The position numbers were made by a program, and so were the translations under genes. Of a stretch of 64,000 bases of DNA, positions 52,865 to 64,000 are shown in pieces. The stretch is from Corella eumyota (taxonomy: Eukaryota; Chordata; Ascidiacea; Phlebobranchia; Corellidae): positions 19,158,001-19,222,000 of the forward strand of contig OY720098.1 in assembly GCA_963082875.1 (NCBI GenBank). Direction: 5' to 3'. The number at the start of each line of letters is the position of its first letter. Position 1 is the first letter of the stretch. The notes under the pieces are model-generated. The model made no database searches. It was not told where the DNA came from and was given only the letters and a program-made list of their open reading frames with translations.

Positions 52865-53916
52865 AATTAGTATATTCAATTGATGAATGTTAATTAGTAA
52901 ATTTAATATGTGTAATTTAATTCTCGAATTACTATTTACAGTAAACAAAATGCTTTTCCGCCCTAATTTAATAAACAACGACGTTTTGAGTATATCTTAT
53001 ATATTTGCGACAAATAAGGAAAGATATCTTAACACTTCTTATTATATGGTTTATGGTTACAAAAATATAGGCAGCTTAAACTGCACTAATATATGTTTTT
53101 TTATATTTTTTTACCAGTTTCCAGTTCCATTGTGTTTATAGTTTATAATAAAATTTTTATGTTTTTATAAAATTTTTAAGTGGTGGAATATCCATAATAT
53201 ATTTAAAAAAACATTCTTAATGTTTTTAAAATGCGCATAATATAATCATTTTTAGACATTGTTTTGATTAAGCATATTGACCTAAGCTCACAGGTATATT
53301 TCTCTTAAGCAACACACTGGTATTTTTTACAGTATAATAATATATTATATGGCTATTACTTAAATAAGCACATCATATCGATAATTATTGGCACACAATT
53401 TACAACATTTTATCAAAATACATTATTTAAAAAACAACTATGAACAATGTTATCAATTTTAAACCATTTGCCGATAATAAGCACAATTTAGAAAGTAAAT
53501 TTAGGTTAAAAAAACAACATTTTTTTAGATTATTACTACATACAGTATTTAAGTAATTTTGAAATGCGGAAGTTTGGATAGTGTCGCTAATAAAGGGATA
53601 CAAAAATACTCAAAAGATGATAGAAAAAATACTCAAAAGCTAACCACCAATTTTATAAACGAATATATAGCGTATATATATATATATTATTTTTTTTTTT
53701 ATTAATTTTGTTATTTTTTTGGTGGTGGATAGCAACAATTATTGACATTCTAGCACAAAAACAAGCAATACGGCAATACATAGTAAGCAAACAAAATTAC
53801 TATTACAATGATTTTAGAATGCGCTACAAACTTTTTTAAAAATATATTATTATTTTTTAGGCCTCTGATATTTGCGATTTTATGTAAGAATTTTTTTTTA
53901 ACAGTTAAGGAACAAA
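52865..53916. repeat. Locally dispersed duplicated block, copy 3
   Basis: Matches 37253-38277 over nearly its whole length, and 45080-45944. Includes the (TA)n run near 53670. Confidence 0.85.
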
Positions 53917-54708
53917 AGTGTACACACATTAGCACAATATGTTCAGTTGCTGTTTAGTTAACAGCACAAGCTAATATTTTTACGAGGGGTTAAAGTAACA
54001 ACGAAAATTGGTTCTTTTCTCCTTTTACCACTTACGTCTCTGGTACGTACGATTTGGGTATAAGGGTTTAAATTTAAACCTCACCATACGATTTTTGCCT
54101 GCTAAAAAGTTTCTAGTGCTTAAAACTATAACTTAAAATTAACCTGCAAGGTAATTAAATTAGCAATTTAGCCTGAATAATCCATAACTGGTAAAAAATT
54201 AATTTTAAGGTTAAAAGAAAACAATAAAAGCTGTAGCAAATAACCTAAAAAAGAAAAACAGTTTTAATTAGGTAATATAAAAATACCATTCTGTCAACCA
54301 CCATATTTAATTTTTTTGTAGTGTAAATGTATAGTGACGAATTTCTTAAGGTTAAATTTAATACTACGGTAGCTTTTTAAACGCAAAAACATTTCACAAA
54401 AGTAAGTCATATACTCAACACCAATAGTTACCTACTTATTACATATCACTAACAAACACATTTTAAATTAGATCTTGTTGACAAATTTCAAGAAAGGTTC
54501 TCGGTCTTGACATATCTAAAACAAACAACGACACAACATAAAATTTACATGGCAAAACAAAAGCTAAAAAGCGTCGTTAAAACGGGTTATGCTTAAGTTT
54601 GTATAAGAACAACATTTTACGTAACTTTAAACAAAGGTAAGAAAGTTATAATATTAACGTTTGAGTATGACTTTTGTAAATTACGCTGTATCTTAACTAA
54701 CTAATGTT
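53917..54708. other. Noncoding 3' region of STAND-like copy 3
   Basis: Unlike the other copies' 3' flanks. No gene or repeat was recognised. Confidence 0.4.
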
Positions 54709-57593
54709 TTACAACCTTTTAAATTCTGTAGCAATCTTTTGCTTCAGTTTTTCACTAATTGGTTCCGGCCCCAAATTATGTAAAATAAAGTTGACAGCAA
54801 TTTCCTTACGTTTGATTTTTTCTTGCACGTTTGTTTCTATTTTCATGTAGTTATTGGTTGTTAAAGCAAGGTTGTATATAGCCCATGCTCTTGTATTTGG
54901 AATTGCAGAAATTATACCAACACGATCGTCTGGTTTATTTGGATGGGGTCGATCCCAAGCTAAATCAAATGCGTTAAAAGCTTTCTCATACTGGCCTGTA
55001 TTACCATAGAACTTCATAGCTTGAATAAGGGAGCTTGCCGCCATATTTATTTCAAAATTAGTGTCAGCAAGTTCTACCAGTTGATTGCATTCCTCATTCC
55101 ACTCTGTCATTGTTTCTTCGCTTATTTTACCAAGGCCACGTTTTTTAATATCTCTACAATGCGCCTTAATCATATATTTGTAGGCATTTAGCTTGGTATA
55201 AGGTGTACCATGGACTAGCTTATACCTTCCTTCGTCGTATAGGTCGCCTTGATTACTAAGAAGTGCTTTTGCCTCACCATAAAGCTCCTCCCATCGAGAT
55301 TCACGATTTTGCAATTTTCGGGGAAGAATAGAATTTGCAAAAGAAATATATTCGTGTAGCAGACCAATTCCAGTTATCTCACGAACTCCCTTAGCGATGT
55401 TGTAAGATAGAAGTGAGTAATACTCGCATTTCTGTTGGTCAACCACTTCCATTTCCTCCTTTCTGTACAAGACCTGTCTTCCATAAATGTGGAAAATACT
55501 TGCAAGTCGTTCAGCAAAAAATACCATTTTCAGTTGTTCAATTGTAAGAAGATTTCCCGTATCTCGTAAAATCTTAAGGTGTTTATGTTCAATTGAACGC
55601 TTGTCATCCACTACAATTTGAATCTCTGCTAATTGGCTTCGGGCATTTTCATTAGAAATTGCCTGATTTTTATGAGTTATGTTAACAACAAAATTTTCTA
55701 GGTTATCCTTGTTTAACTTTAAGGTTTGAAGAACATACTTGTCGAGGTTTTTATTTTCAATTTTTTCCCCTGCTTCTATACATTTTTCAACTAATAACGC
55801 AGCAACCTTGTCGGGCTTATCACTTATTTTATATTCTATTAATTTTTCGTCATTTTGGGTTTTGTTTAACGTTAAATTACATATAAAGTTCCATGCAATT
55901 GTTGCTGATTTCCATAGAGGCTCTAGGGATTCTCTTTGACGTACTTTAATTTTACCAAACACTTCGTAAAGTCGACACATTTTCATGGAGAGAGGAAAAT
56001 TTTTGTTCACGTTGTTACCCAGCTCACTTATTTCCGTTTCAAGCTTTTGGCACAAAGCCTGTTGATGTTCAGTTAAATCCTTTAACAATTCTTTGTCCTG
56101 CAGTCGTCTGTTATCTTTGCCTAGATTACCGATTATCGAGTCAACAGCAACCTGAAGACTTTTTGTATTAGCATCATTGGGCAATACACAATCTGGAATA
56201 GTAACATATCCATTAGGATATTCCAATGATCTATAGGTTATGCCTTTAGCCTTTAAACAGGCTATGACATTGTAGGTTTCCATAATATTTAAAGCATGAA
56301 CCTCATCTGAAGTATACCTGCTGTTTGTTGATTGACCTCGCAGTAGTTGCATTATTTTTGACACTAGCATCACTGGTAAGTTGTCGTGCTTAAAATAACG
56401 CCAAACTTTAAGCAATTTCGGTGCGTTTTCCAGATATGTGTTAACATTTTCTTCAACTGAACTTCCTAAGTCGTTGATAAAAGCGTAGGTTTTTACTTTA
56501 TTATCATGTAAAAAGGCAATTTTCTCTTTTAACAATAACATGGTTTCCATCTGTACTTTTTTTGCCGTAGAACGACATTTAACCATTGTGAGATAGTGTT
56601 TGTATGCCAAATTTCTTTTTTTACAATATAAATGAGCAGCAAACAAGCTTATAGGCGTGTTGTTACAAAACATTGCGATTTTTTTAGCGGATTTCTTGTC
56701 GTTGTCAGTGACGACAGATGTAACATCGGAATTGGTCTTATATGGAAGTGGATTTAGCAAATAATCAATTGATTCGTTCTCGGTGAAACTTGTAACTTTA
56801 ACTGCTTTGAAATGGGGTATTGATATTGCTTCTTGGTCAGTATAGATAGCATCTTCTTCGTTTGTGACAAACAAAAGCTTAACAACATTAGTAGGATCAC
56901 TAACTACCTTTTGAATGCCATTTCTTAAAAGAATAATGGCACTTTTATCTCTCTCAAAACTAGGCATTAAAGTTATTCCAAAAGTTGTTTCCTGTGTTCT
57001 ATTCATCAGTTTTTGAACTAATTCTGCAAACACATTTTCACCGCTTAATTCAACGCGACTGTCTCTAATATTTTTGCATATATTTTCGAATTCAGAAACA
57101 AGAGATGCCTTATCTTTAAGTGTAACTTCCCAGGCATTAGGAGTGTCATGCAGAAGATATTTTGCAGTATAATTCTTACCGACTCCTCTTTTTCCATAAA
57201 GTTGCACAACACGGTTTGTAACAAACTGGTTGTTTGCTTTTACAATGGATTCAGAAACAACCTGTAACAAATTAATAAATGTGTGCACAACATGATTGCT
57301 TAAAATAATTTACATTTTGTTTGTTAGGGTATTTTTAACTTTAAATAAAGGTATTTTAAGAATATTTTGCTGGCATTAAAAAGCAATAAAAAATTATGTC
57401 TTATCTTGAAAGTGTTTGTTTAAGTTAGAATTTGATATTTATTTATAAACAGTCAAGGGTTTTAATATAGCAAAATAAGGTTTATACTTTGCAATATTAG
57501 TTATTGACAATACCTAAAACAATATTTTAAAGTACCCATTAAACTTACAAGGTCCAACGGTTTTTGAACTTTATTGTCATCTAGTATTACCAT
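54709..57593 (-). CDS. STAND/NB-ARC-like protein with TPR-like C-terminus, copy 3 (865 aa, two exons)
   Basis: Exon 1 is 57549-57593 (MVILDDNKVQKPLDL). Exon 2 is 54709-57261, starting VVSESIVKANNQF after a TTGTTACAG acceptor. An ATG lying in the intron at 57286-57288 is in frame with exon 2 but is not preferred, since exon 1 keeps the family's PLD motif and phase. The P-loop-like motif is GKRGVGKNYTA, with Asn after the Lys. KLLFVTNEEDA, NNTPISLFAA and the winged-helix-like segment LKVWRYFKHDNLPVMLVSKI (identical over most of its length to copy 1) follow, then SIFHIYGRQVLYRKEEM. The middle third differs from copies 1 and 4, while the C-terminal third is close to them. Function unknown. Confidence 0.75.
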
Positions 57594-58760
57594 GGTGTAT
57601 GGATTATTTAACAAGATCTCCTCTTTTTTTGTTGGATTAACTGTCAGTTAGTTTCTTATGTAACGTTTTTCTAAATAAATAAAAGTAAGGTTATTCAATA
57701 GTTCACAGGATGTTTTATATAATACATGCATAACTTATTTGTGCTGTATTATCTTACGTTATACAGATTACGCTACAAAATAAACAGTACAAAAATATTA
57801 CGGTTTTACAAAATGGTGCAAATTAGCTAACTCTGATGCTAATACACGGTTCTTATTAACGAAGACTATTCGTAAAAATAATATTTTTCTGTACCTTAAT
57901 TTTAATGTTAATCATATTTTTAAAATACTATCATTTTTGTTCAACCAGTTCTAAGTCTAGTGTTAATTCAGGTAGCTTTACTATACTTTTACTTAATCAG
58001 TGTTATGTATTTGAAAATACAGAACTTGGAATACGAAACTGGCGTGCAAACTGTTATTAAGTATAGTTATGTAAACACTACTTTCAAATGCGATTACCTT
58101 TCAATAAATTTTAAAACCACTTAAAGTTTATATGTTGACACGAGATAGCTGTGTCACTATCACGTGTCGGGGTTTTTGTTTAGCATGTTTAAAACCTTTA
58201 TTCAATTACTTGGGAGTACTTCAACATAACTATGCAAGAAGGCTTTCTTAAATTATTTAATAAAGTCATATTGCTTAACATTTTTTTTACCGGTTTTGTA
58301 TTAGTTAAGCAACACATTTTCAATACCAAACTGTTATGTTGTTGTTGTTTCCTTATTTAGAGTAGTTTAAATTTAATTAAGAAAATTTGTTTGACTTGTT
58401 AAGTTTTCTGTTTTATTATTTAAAACAACTCATAGGTGAATGTTTTTAAAGCTGTGTATGCTTGTATTATAATTTATGTTTAAAATCTGGATCAAATTTC
58501 CCAAATTCAAAGAAGTCGTAAACTAGTGTACGTGCAAGCATATTGACTGTTCCGTTGGCACAGCTGTGTCAGGTTGTTGTTTAACCTTTAATGATTAACG
58601 CGATTTCTAAAATTAAAAATAAAAAAAGTTGCTGTGTACGTGTTTAAGGGACCTGTTAAAGGCAATAATATTGTTTTTTGGTCATAATTCTCATACAATG
58701 TCGAAGAGTTTTTTAGAGAAACACTGCAATTAATATATATATTTTTTTAATTTAAAACTT
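57594..58760. other. Upstream region of STAND-like copy 3
   Basis: AT-rich. Apart from a partial trace of the 105-base element near 58525-58560, nothing is recognised. Confidence 0.4.
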
Positions 58761-58779
58761 CATTAATTAATTATTCACC

Positions 58780-59577
58780 CTCTTGTTTCATCCAGTTAAG
58801 ATTACGTTTCCTGGTTTCAATTATTGAAAAAACGTGTGTACATATTGACTGAAACTTTGTGTTTAAAGTCAAGATATTATTTCCCGAATTCGAAAAAATA
58901 AAAATACATAAAGTCGCAATCCGTTGACCCATTATTGCCTTTAAGTAAATTTTATTAACGTAGGTAAGGTAGAATAAATGGTAGGGGTACATGCTAAAAA
59001 TATTACACTTTGTATTCAAAATTTTTAATTTTGCACTAAAAGCATGTTTTTATAAGTCATTTTTTATTTTTACAGTTTTTGCCTTAAATCTATCTTATTT
59101 TAATATTACAGGCAGTGTTACACAAAATTATCAAAACTTGTTTAAATTTTCTGACATTTTAAATTAGATATTGTATCTAAATTATTTTACAAAAAAGATT
59201 ATTATCCGTTTACCATCAGTAAGCCTATATGCGGTGTTAATTTACAATACCCCATAACTTAAACACGACTCACTAGCGCACCCTGTTCGATAAAATATTT
59301 AAAAAAACTCTTCTTAAGGTGATAGAAAAAAGTGTAATAATAAATTTTGTTTTTTGGCTGTTAGTTGTTAACGTACATTATTTACCTTTTATATGCTTTT
59401 GAACACTATTTACCTGTTATATTGAAATCATACATTCAAAACTTTTATGAACATATTTACTCACGCTATTATATTGATTACATAAACTAAGTGATATAAT
59501 ACATACATATTTAATCATTATTAAATTAAATGCAATATTATATAGGGTAGCTAAATTAACTCTACATACACAAAACA
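58780..59577. repeat. Parent-like duplicated block downstream of STAND-like copy 4
   Basis: The first part (about 58780-59145) resembles half of the 999-base tandem unit. The second part (about 59145-59577) is the 3'-flank block shared with 44400-44838 and 52190-52623. Here the two parts are contiguous with a complete gene, so this is probably closest to the original arrangement. Confidence 0.75.
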
Positions 59578-62500
59578 CTACAAATTCTCGAATAGCTCAG
59601 TTATTCTAAGCCGTAGTTTCTCGGGAGTTTTTGCGAGCTCTAGGTCGGGTAATTTGTGGGTAACAGCATTGTTTCTACGTAAGATCTTTGCTTGTTGATT
59701 TGTTTCTTCTTTTTCCAGGTATTTTGTGGTGGTTAAAGCAAGGTTGTATATGCCCCATGCTTTAGTATTGGGAAGTGCTGAAATTATGCCAACACGGTCG
59801 CCTGGTTTAAAAGGATGGGGTCGTTCCCAAGCTAGATCAAATGCACTGAAAGCTTTCTCATATTGGCCTGTTGCGCCGTAATATTTCATAGCCTGGATGA
59901 TACAGCTGGCCGCCATGTTAATTTCAAAATTTTTGTCAGCAATTTCCACCAGTAGGTTACATTCCTTATTCCACTTACTCTTCGTATCTGCGTCCATTTT
60001 CTCAAACCCGCTACATTTAAAAGCCCTGCAGTGCGCCTTAATCATATATTTGTAGGCATTAAGCATAGTGTAAGGTGTACCAGTAACTAGCTGATACTTT
60101 CCTTCGTCATATAGGTCGCCCTTATCATCAAGTAGTGCTTTGGCTTGTCTGTAGAGTTCATCCCAATTAGATTCACGATTTTGCAATTTTCGGGGTAAAA
60201 TAGAATTTGCAGAAGTGATATATTCGTGTAGTAGACCTATGCCAGTTACCTTATGAACTTCCATGGCAATGTAATAAGATAAGAGAGCAAAATACTCGCA
60301 TTTCTGTTGGTCAATCTCTTCCATTTCTTCTTTTCTGTACAAGACCTGTCTTCCGTAGATATGGAAAATGCTTGCAAGTCGTTCGGAGAAAAATACCTTT
60401 TTCAGTTGTTCAATCGTAAGAAGGTTTGTTGTTTCACGTAATAGTTTAACGTGGCCAGTGGTGAGTGAATGCTTTTTGTCCACAACATCTTGAATAGTAG
60501 AAAGCATTAGCCTTGCACTTTCATTAGAAATTGCCTGATTTTTATGAGTTATGTTAACCGCAAAGCTTTCAAAATTGTCCTGGTTTAACTTGAGGGTTTG
60601 AAGAACATATTTGTCGATGTATTCGTCTGCAATGTTGTTGCCTGCTTTAATACATTTCTGAACCACGGCGACCGCGACTTTTTGTGGGTTAGCGTCAGTC
60701 GTATAGTCTAACATTTTGCCACTTTTGTTTGAAATTTTAAAGAATTTTTTCAATTTACTGTCACTAATAGCGCAAATGACATTCCAAGCAAACTCTGCTG
60801 CTTTCCATAAAGGTTCAAGTGAGTCCTTTTTATAAACTCCTTGCAAGTTAGCCTGGCCCAGCAGCTCAAACACCCGACACATTTTCATGGATAAAAGGAA
60901 GTTTGCCTCCACGTTGTCATCCAAATCACAAATTTCTGTTTTAAGTTTTTGACACAATGCTTGCTTGTGGTGCTTTAAATCCTGAAGTAAGTTATTATCG
61001 GCCACAAGTCGATTATCCTTGTCTAATATACCAATCACTGAATCGACAGCAACGCTTAAACTTTCCGTATTAGTTTTACTAGGTATCTCGCATTCTGGAA
61101 TTGTGATATATCCATTCGGATAGTCGAAGGTTGTGAAGGTTACACCTTTAAATTTTAGACGGGCAATAACGTCGTAGGTTTCCATAATATTCAAGGCATG
61201 GACCTCATCTGACGTATACTTGATGTTTGTTGATTCGCCTCGCAGTAGTTGCATTATTTTTGACACTAGCATCACTGGTAAGTTGTCGTGCTTGAAATAA
61301 CGCCAAACTTGAAGAAGTTTTTCATCGTTTTTTAAATTGGTGTTTACGTTTTCCTTATTCAAACCGTTTAAGTTGTTAAGAGCAACATAAGCACTAACAT
61401 TGGCATTGACATTTGAAACTTTCTTTAGCATTGAAATTGTGGTTTTGATAACCATAACAGAAATAGAAGTAGTTTTCATTATTCTTAGGTAATGTTTGTA
61501 TGGCATATTGTAGTTCTCGCAAAAAAGTCGAGCAGCAAATAAGCTAATAGGTCTGCCGTTATAAAAATTTGCTAGTTGTTTTGCATCTTCTCTGTCACCG
61601 TTTGCAATATTAGGTGTTGATTCAAATGAATTAATTTTATATGGAATATTATCCAGCAGGTAATCGATAGCTTCTCTTTCATTAAATCCAGTGATTTCGA
61701 CCTTTCGAAAACGACTCATTGCCCGAGATTCCTGGTCAGTAAATAAAATATCCTTTCCACTTGTAACAAACAAAAGCTTGACAGCAATATTATCATGGTT
61801 TATTACTTCTTGGATGGCATTTCGTACTAAAAATATGGCGTCTTTTTCGCTTTGAAATTCTGGCAATAAAGTTATCCAAAAGGTAGTTTCCGAGTTTCCA
61901 TCGTTTAACATTCTAACGAGTTCCTGAAACACGTTTTCCCCACCTAAATTTACCTTCATTCTTTTAAAATCATGACATATCTTTTCAAATTCAGAAATTA
62001 ATGACGATTTACTACTAATAGAAACTTTCCAAGTTTCAGGGGTATCATGTAGAAGACATTTTGCCGTGTATTTTTTCCCGGTGCCTCGATCTCCGTACAG
62101 TTGCACAACTCGGTTTTTACTGAACTCATTTTTAGCATTTATCACAGATTCGACGTTTTCTTTCTGTAATAATGCAAAAAAAACTATTTTTTTAACAAAG
62201 TTTTAATAAATAAATACACGTGCCATAATAAAACATCATAAATTTTATTATTTTTTCAATTATCGAAAAACTTTTAAGAACAACTACTGTTAAATAAGTG
62301 GGCATATTATTCAATAGTAGTAGCTTAATATTATACTTAAAGTAGATAGCTTATAAGCTTGAACGTTAATCGGCATGACAAGCGACTGCCACCCACACAA
62401 AAGCAGTGTTGTGTTTTGTTTTTTGAAAAGTCTATATACTTTTATCCCAACTTATTGCAAATTGCCAGTTTATAAAATCTACATTGCCGTTGTATATTCT

Positions 62501-62679
62501 ACTTTAAGCATAAAGTTAAACAAAATAAAGCCAGTTTTCCATTACATCAATAATTTACGAAGAGAAAAATATATTTACATTTTCAAACACATACAAAACT
62601 AAATATACACCAAATAGCTTACAATGTCCAATGGTTTTTTCACAAGCGGCGGAAATTGAGTACTATCTGGTATTCCCAT
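59578..62679 (-). CDS. STAND/NB-ARC-like protein with TPR-like C-terminus, copy 4 (880 aa, two exons)
   Basis: Exon 1 is 62623-62679 and encodes the same 19 residues as copy 1, with an in-frame TAA just upstream. Exon 2 is 59578-62163, KENVESVINAKNEF onward. It is nearly identical to copy 1 across the P-loop-like GDRGTGKKYTA, DGK/NGR-PISLFAA, winged-helix-like and C-terminal regions, and the similarity runs on through the intron and about 140 bases upstream (to about 62822). It differs by lacking the Arg-Asp expansion, by having a longer loop before GDREDAKQL, and by scattered residues. Copies 1 and 4 are thus the youngest pair. Function unknown. Confidence 0.75.
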
Positions 62680-62822
62680 GATACCTTAATTATCTAAAAA
62701 TAAATAAGTAGTTCATAAGTTCTGATATTTATTAATATAATCAAAACCAATTCATTATCTTACGTAACACCACAAACTATAACCCTATAACTTAACATTA
62801 AAATGTTGGTTTACAATGTGAG

Positions 62823-64000
62823 TTCACGTATTAAGCTGTAGATTTTATTATTAATCACTTGATAATGCTAACAATAAAATTATATTTAACTTACCTATCG
62901 GTGAAAATATAACAGCTTTCTGATGCTTAAAACAATACACTTTACTGCTTTAGGAAAATTAAAATAAAACTGTCTCTACAACAACATAAACATTCTGGTT
63001 ATATTTGTTTAAACGCTGTTAAAATGCTGTAATGGTGTTCAGTTAGTTCTATTAACTGGTATGCTACATTTTTTTTAATTTAAAAAAAAAATTTTAACAA
63101 GTTTTGTATCAAAAATAAACTTTTCTCTACCTGTTCATTACATGACATATAAAAAAATATATTGTAGCCTACTTTGCTCAATATAAAATTACTACCTTAA
63201 CATACACTTCCATAGAATGAAACTAGTTAAATTTAATTCGTACACTACAATAGAATGAAACTAGTTAAATTTAATTCGTACATCACAATAGGATAAAGCT
63301 AGTTGAATTTTTTTGAAATTCCTATACCTTATTCACATCATTATTGTGATACTAACACTTTGATTTTTTTGTAGTCAAATTGTGGGCAATCTACACAACG
63401 TTTTATTTACCTAACAAACATTCTACCACGCGAAATAACGGTAAGCTTATACCTCGATTTATAGCTTACTGGATTTTTAATCTAATTAGTGGCTTCAAGA
63501 ACTCGTACTAAAGAGAAAATAAAATGCGTAAGGAGAGTGAACGAAAATAGATTAATGTGTAATGACGTAATCAAGCTCTAGTGGTTAAAGTTCAATATAA
63601 ATTATTTTGACCATAGTATCATGCCATCAAGTAACACAAATAGTCATTTACATGTTCTAGCATGTACTTAACGTTTGTTTACATTTTAGTGTTTCCATTT
63701 GGTATTTTCATTTGGTAGATTTGACTTCAAACCAACATGACATAATATCGCATTTAAAAATGCTTGACATGTAATTTTGCAACGTTTAAAAAACTCTACA
63801 ATTTTTTTCAGTTTGCTAATATATATTTTGTTTTTTATTTTAGTAGCATTTATTTGTGTTTCAAAATTACGCAGAGTAGGTTTTAATATTTTTCAATTTA
63901 GAAAATATTTTGTTTGAATTATATTGCACAATAACTTTACGTTAGGACAACATGCTATTTATATTTTATTTCGAAATGAATTAATTTAGTGAAATATTTA
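62823..64000. other. Noncoding end of the window
   Basis: AT-rich, with no gene seen. It contains about three copies of a 38-base tandem unit at 63203-63310 (ATAGAATGAAACTAGTTAAA core), the third diverged. Confidence 0.5.

Noticed and set aside
57262-57288. Start codon of STAND-like copy 3 inside the long frame
   Set aside because: These bases lie before a good splice acceptor; using the separate exon 1 at 57549-57593 restores the family's N-terminal motif and phase.

Overview
The window is animal nuclear DNA and very probably comes from a tunicate, most likely a Ciona species. The base composition is strongly AT-rich. Genes are compact and multi-exon, with introns mostly of 50-500 bases that follow the GT-AG rule. 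Four copies of one tRNA-derived SINE are present, and the gene content (tandem I-domain integrin alpha chains, tandem BTB-kelch genes) fits an ascidian. No bacterial, viral or CRISPR features were seen.

Layout. (1) 1-1641, + strand: the last three exons of a peroxisomal bifunctional enzyme (EHHADH type). (2) 2026-9487, + strand: two tandem BTB-BACK-kelch genes of 541 and 543 aa, each with 12 exons that can be followed base by base and whose lengths match in 11 of 12 cases. (3) 10465-36896, - strand: three head-to-tail integrin alpha genes (A, B, C), about 600-700 bases apart. Each has a signal peptide, FG-GAP beta-propeller, inserted I (von Willebrand A) domain with MIDAS residues, leg region, transmembrane helix and GFF-type tail. 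(4) 38562-62679, - strand: four full-length copies (about 865-884 aa) of an unfamiliar two-exon gene family, plus three C-terminal fragments, embedded in a mosaic of locally duplicated DNA. (5) 62680-64000: no gene seen.

The family in region 4 is the most novel content. Each copy has a tiny first exon (15-20 codons ending in a PLDI/PLDL motif) and one giant exon. The large exon reads like a degenerate STAND/NB-ARC ATPase: a P-loop-like GxxGxGK followed by K or N instead of S/T, no clear Walker B acid, a sensor-like KLLFVT strand and a GLPLA-like KPISL/TPICL motif. A winged-helix-like part and a helical, TPR-like C-terminal half follow. No N-terminal effector domain is encoded. The family assignment is inference from motif order; the copy number, intron structure and duplications are seen directly.

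All three groups (kelch, integrin, NTPase-like) are local tandem families, and there are signs of sequence homogenisation between copies (kelch exon 1; one integrin propeller exon). I-domain integrins of ascidians include a complement receptor on blood cells. Their position beside an expanding STAND-like family suggests an innate-immunity neighbourhood, but nothing in the sequence proves a functional link.
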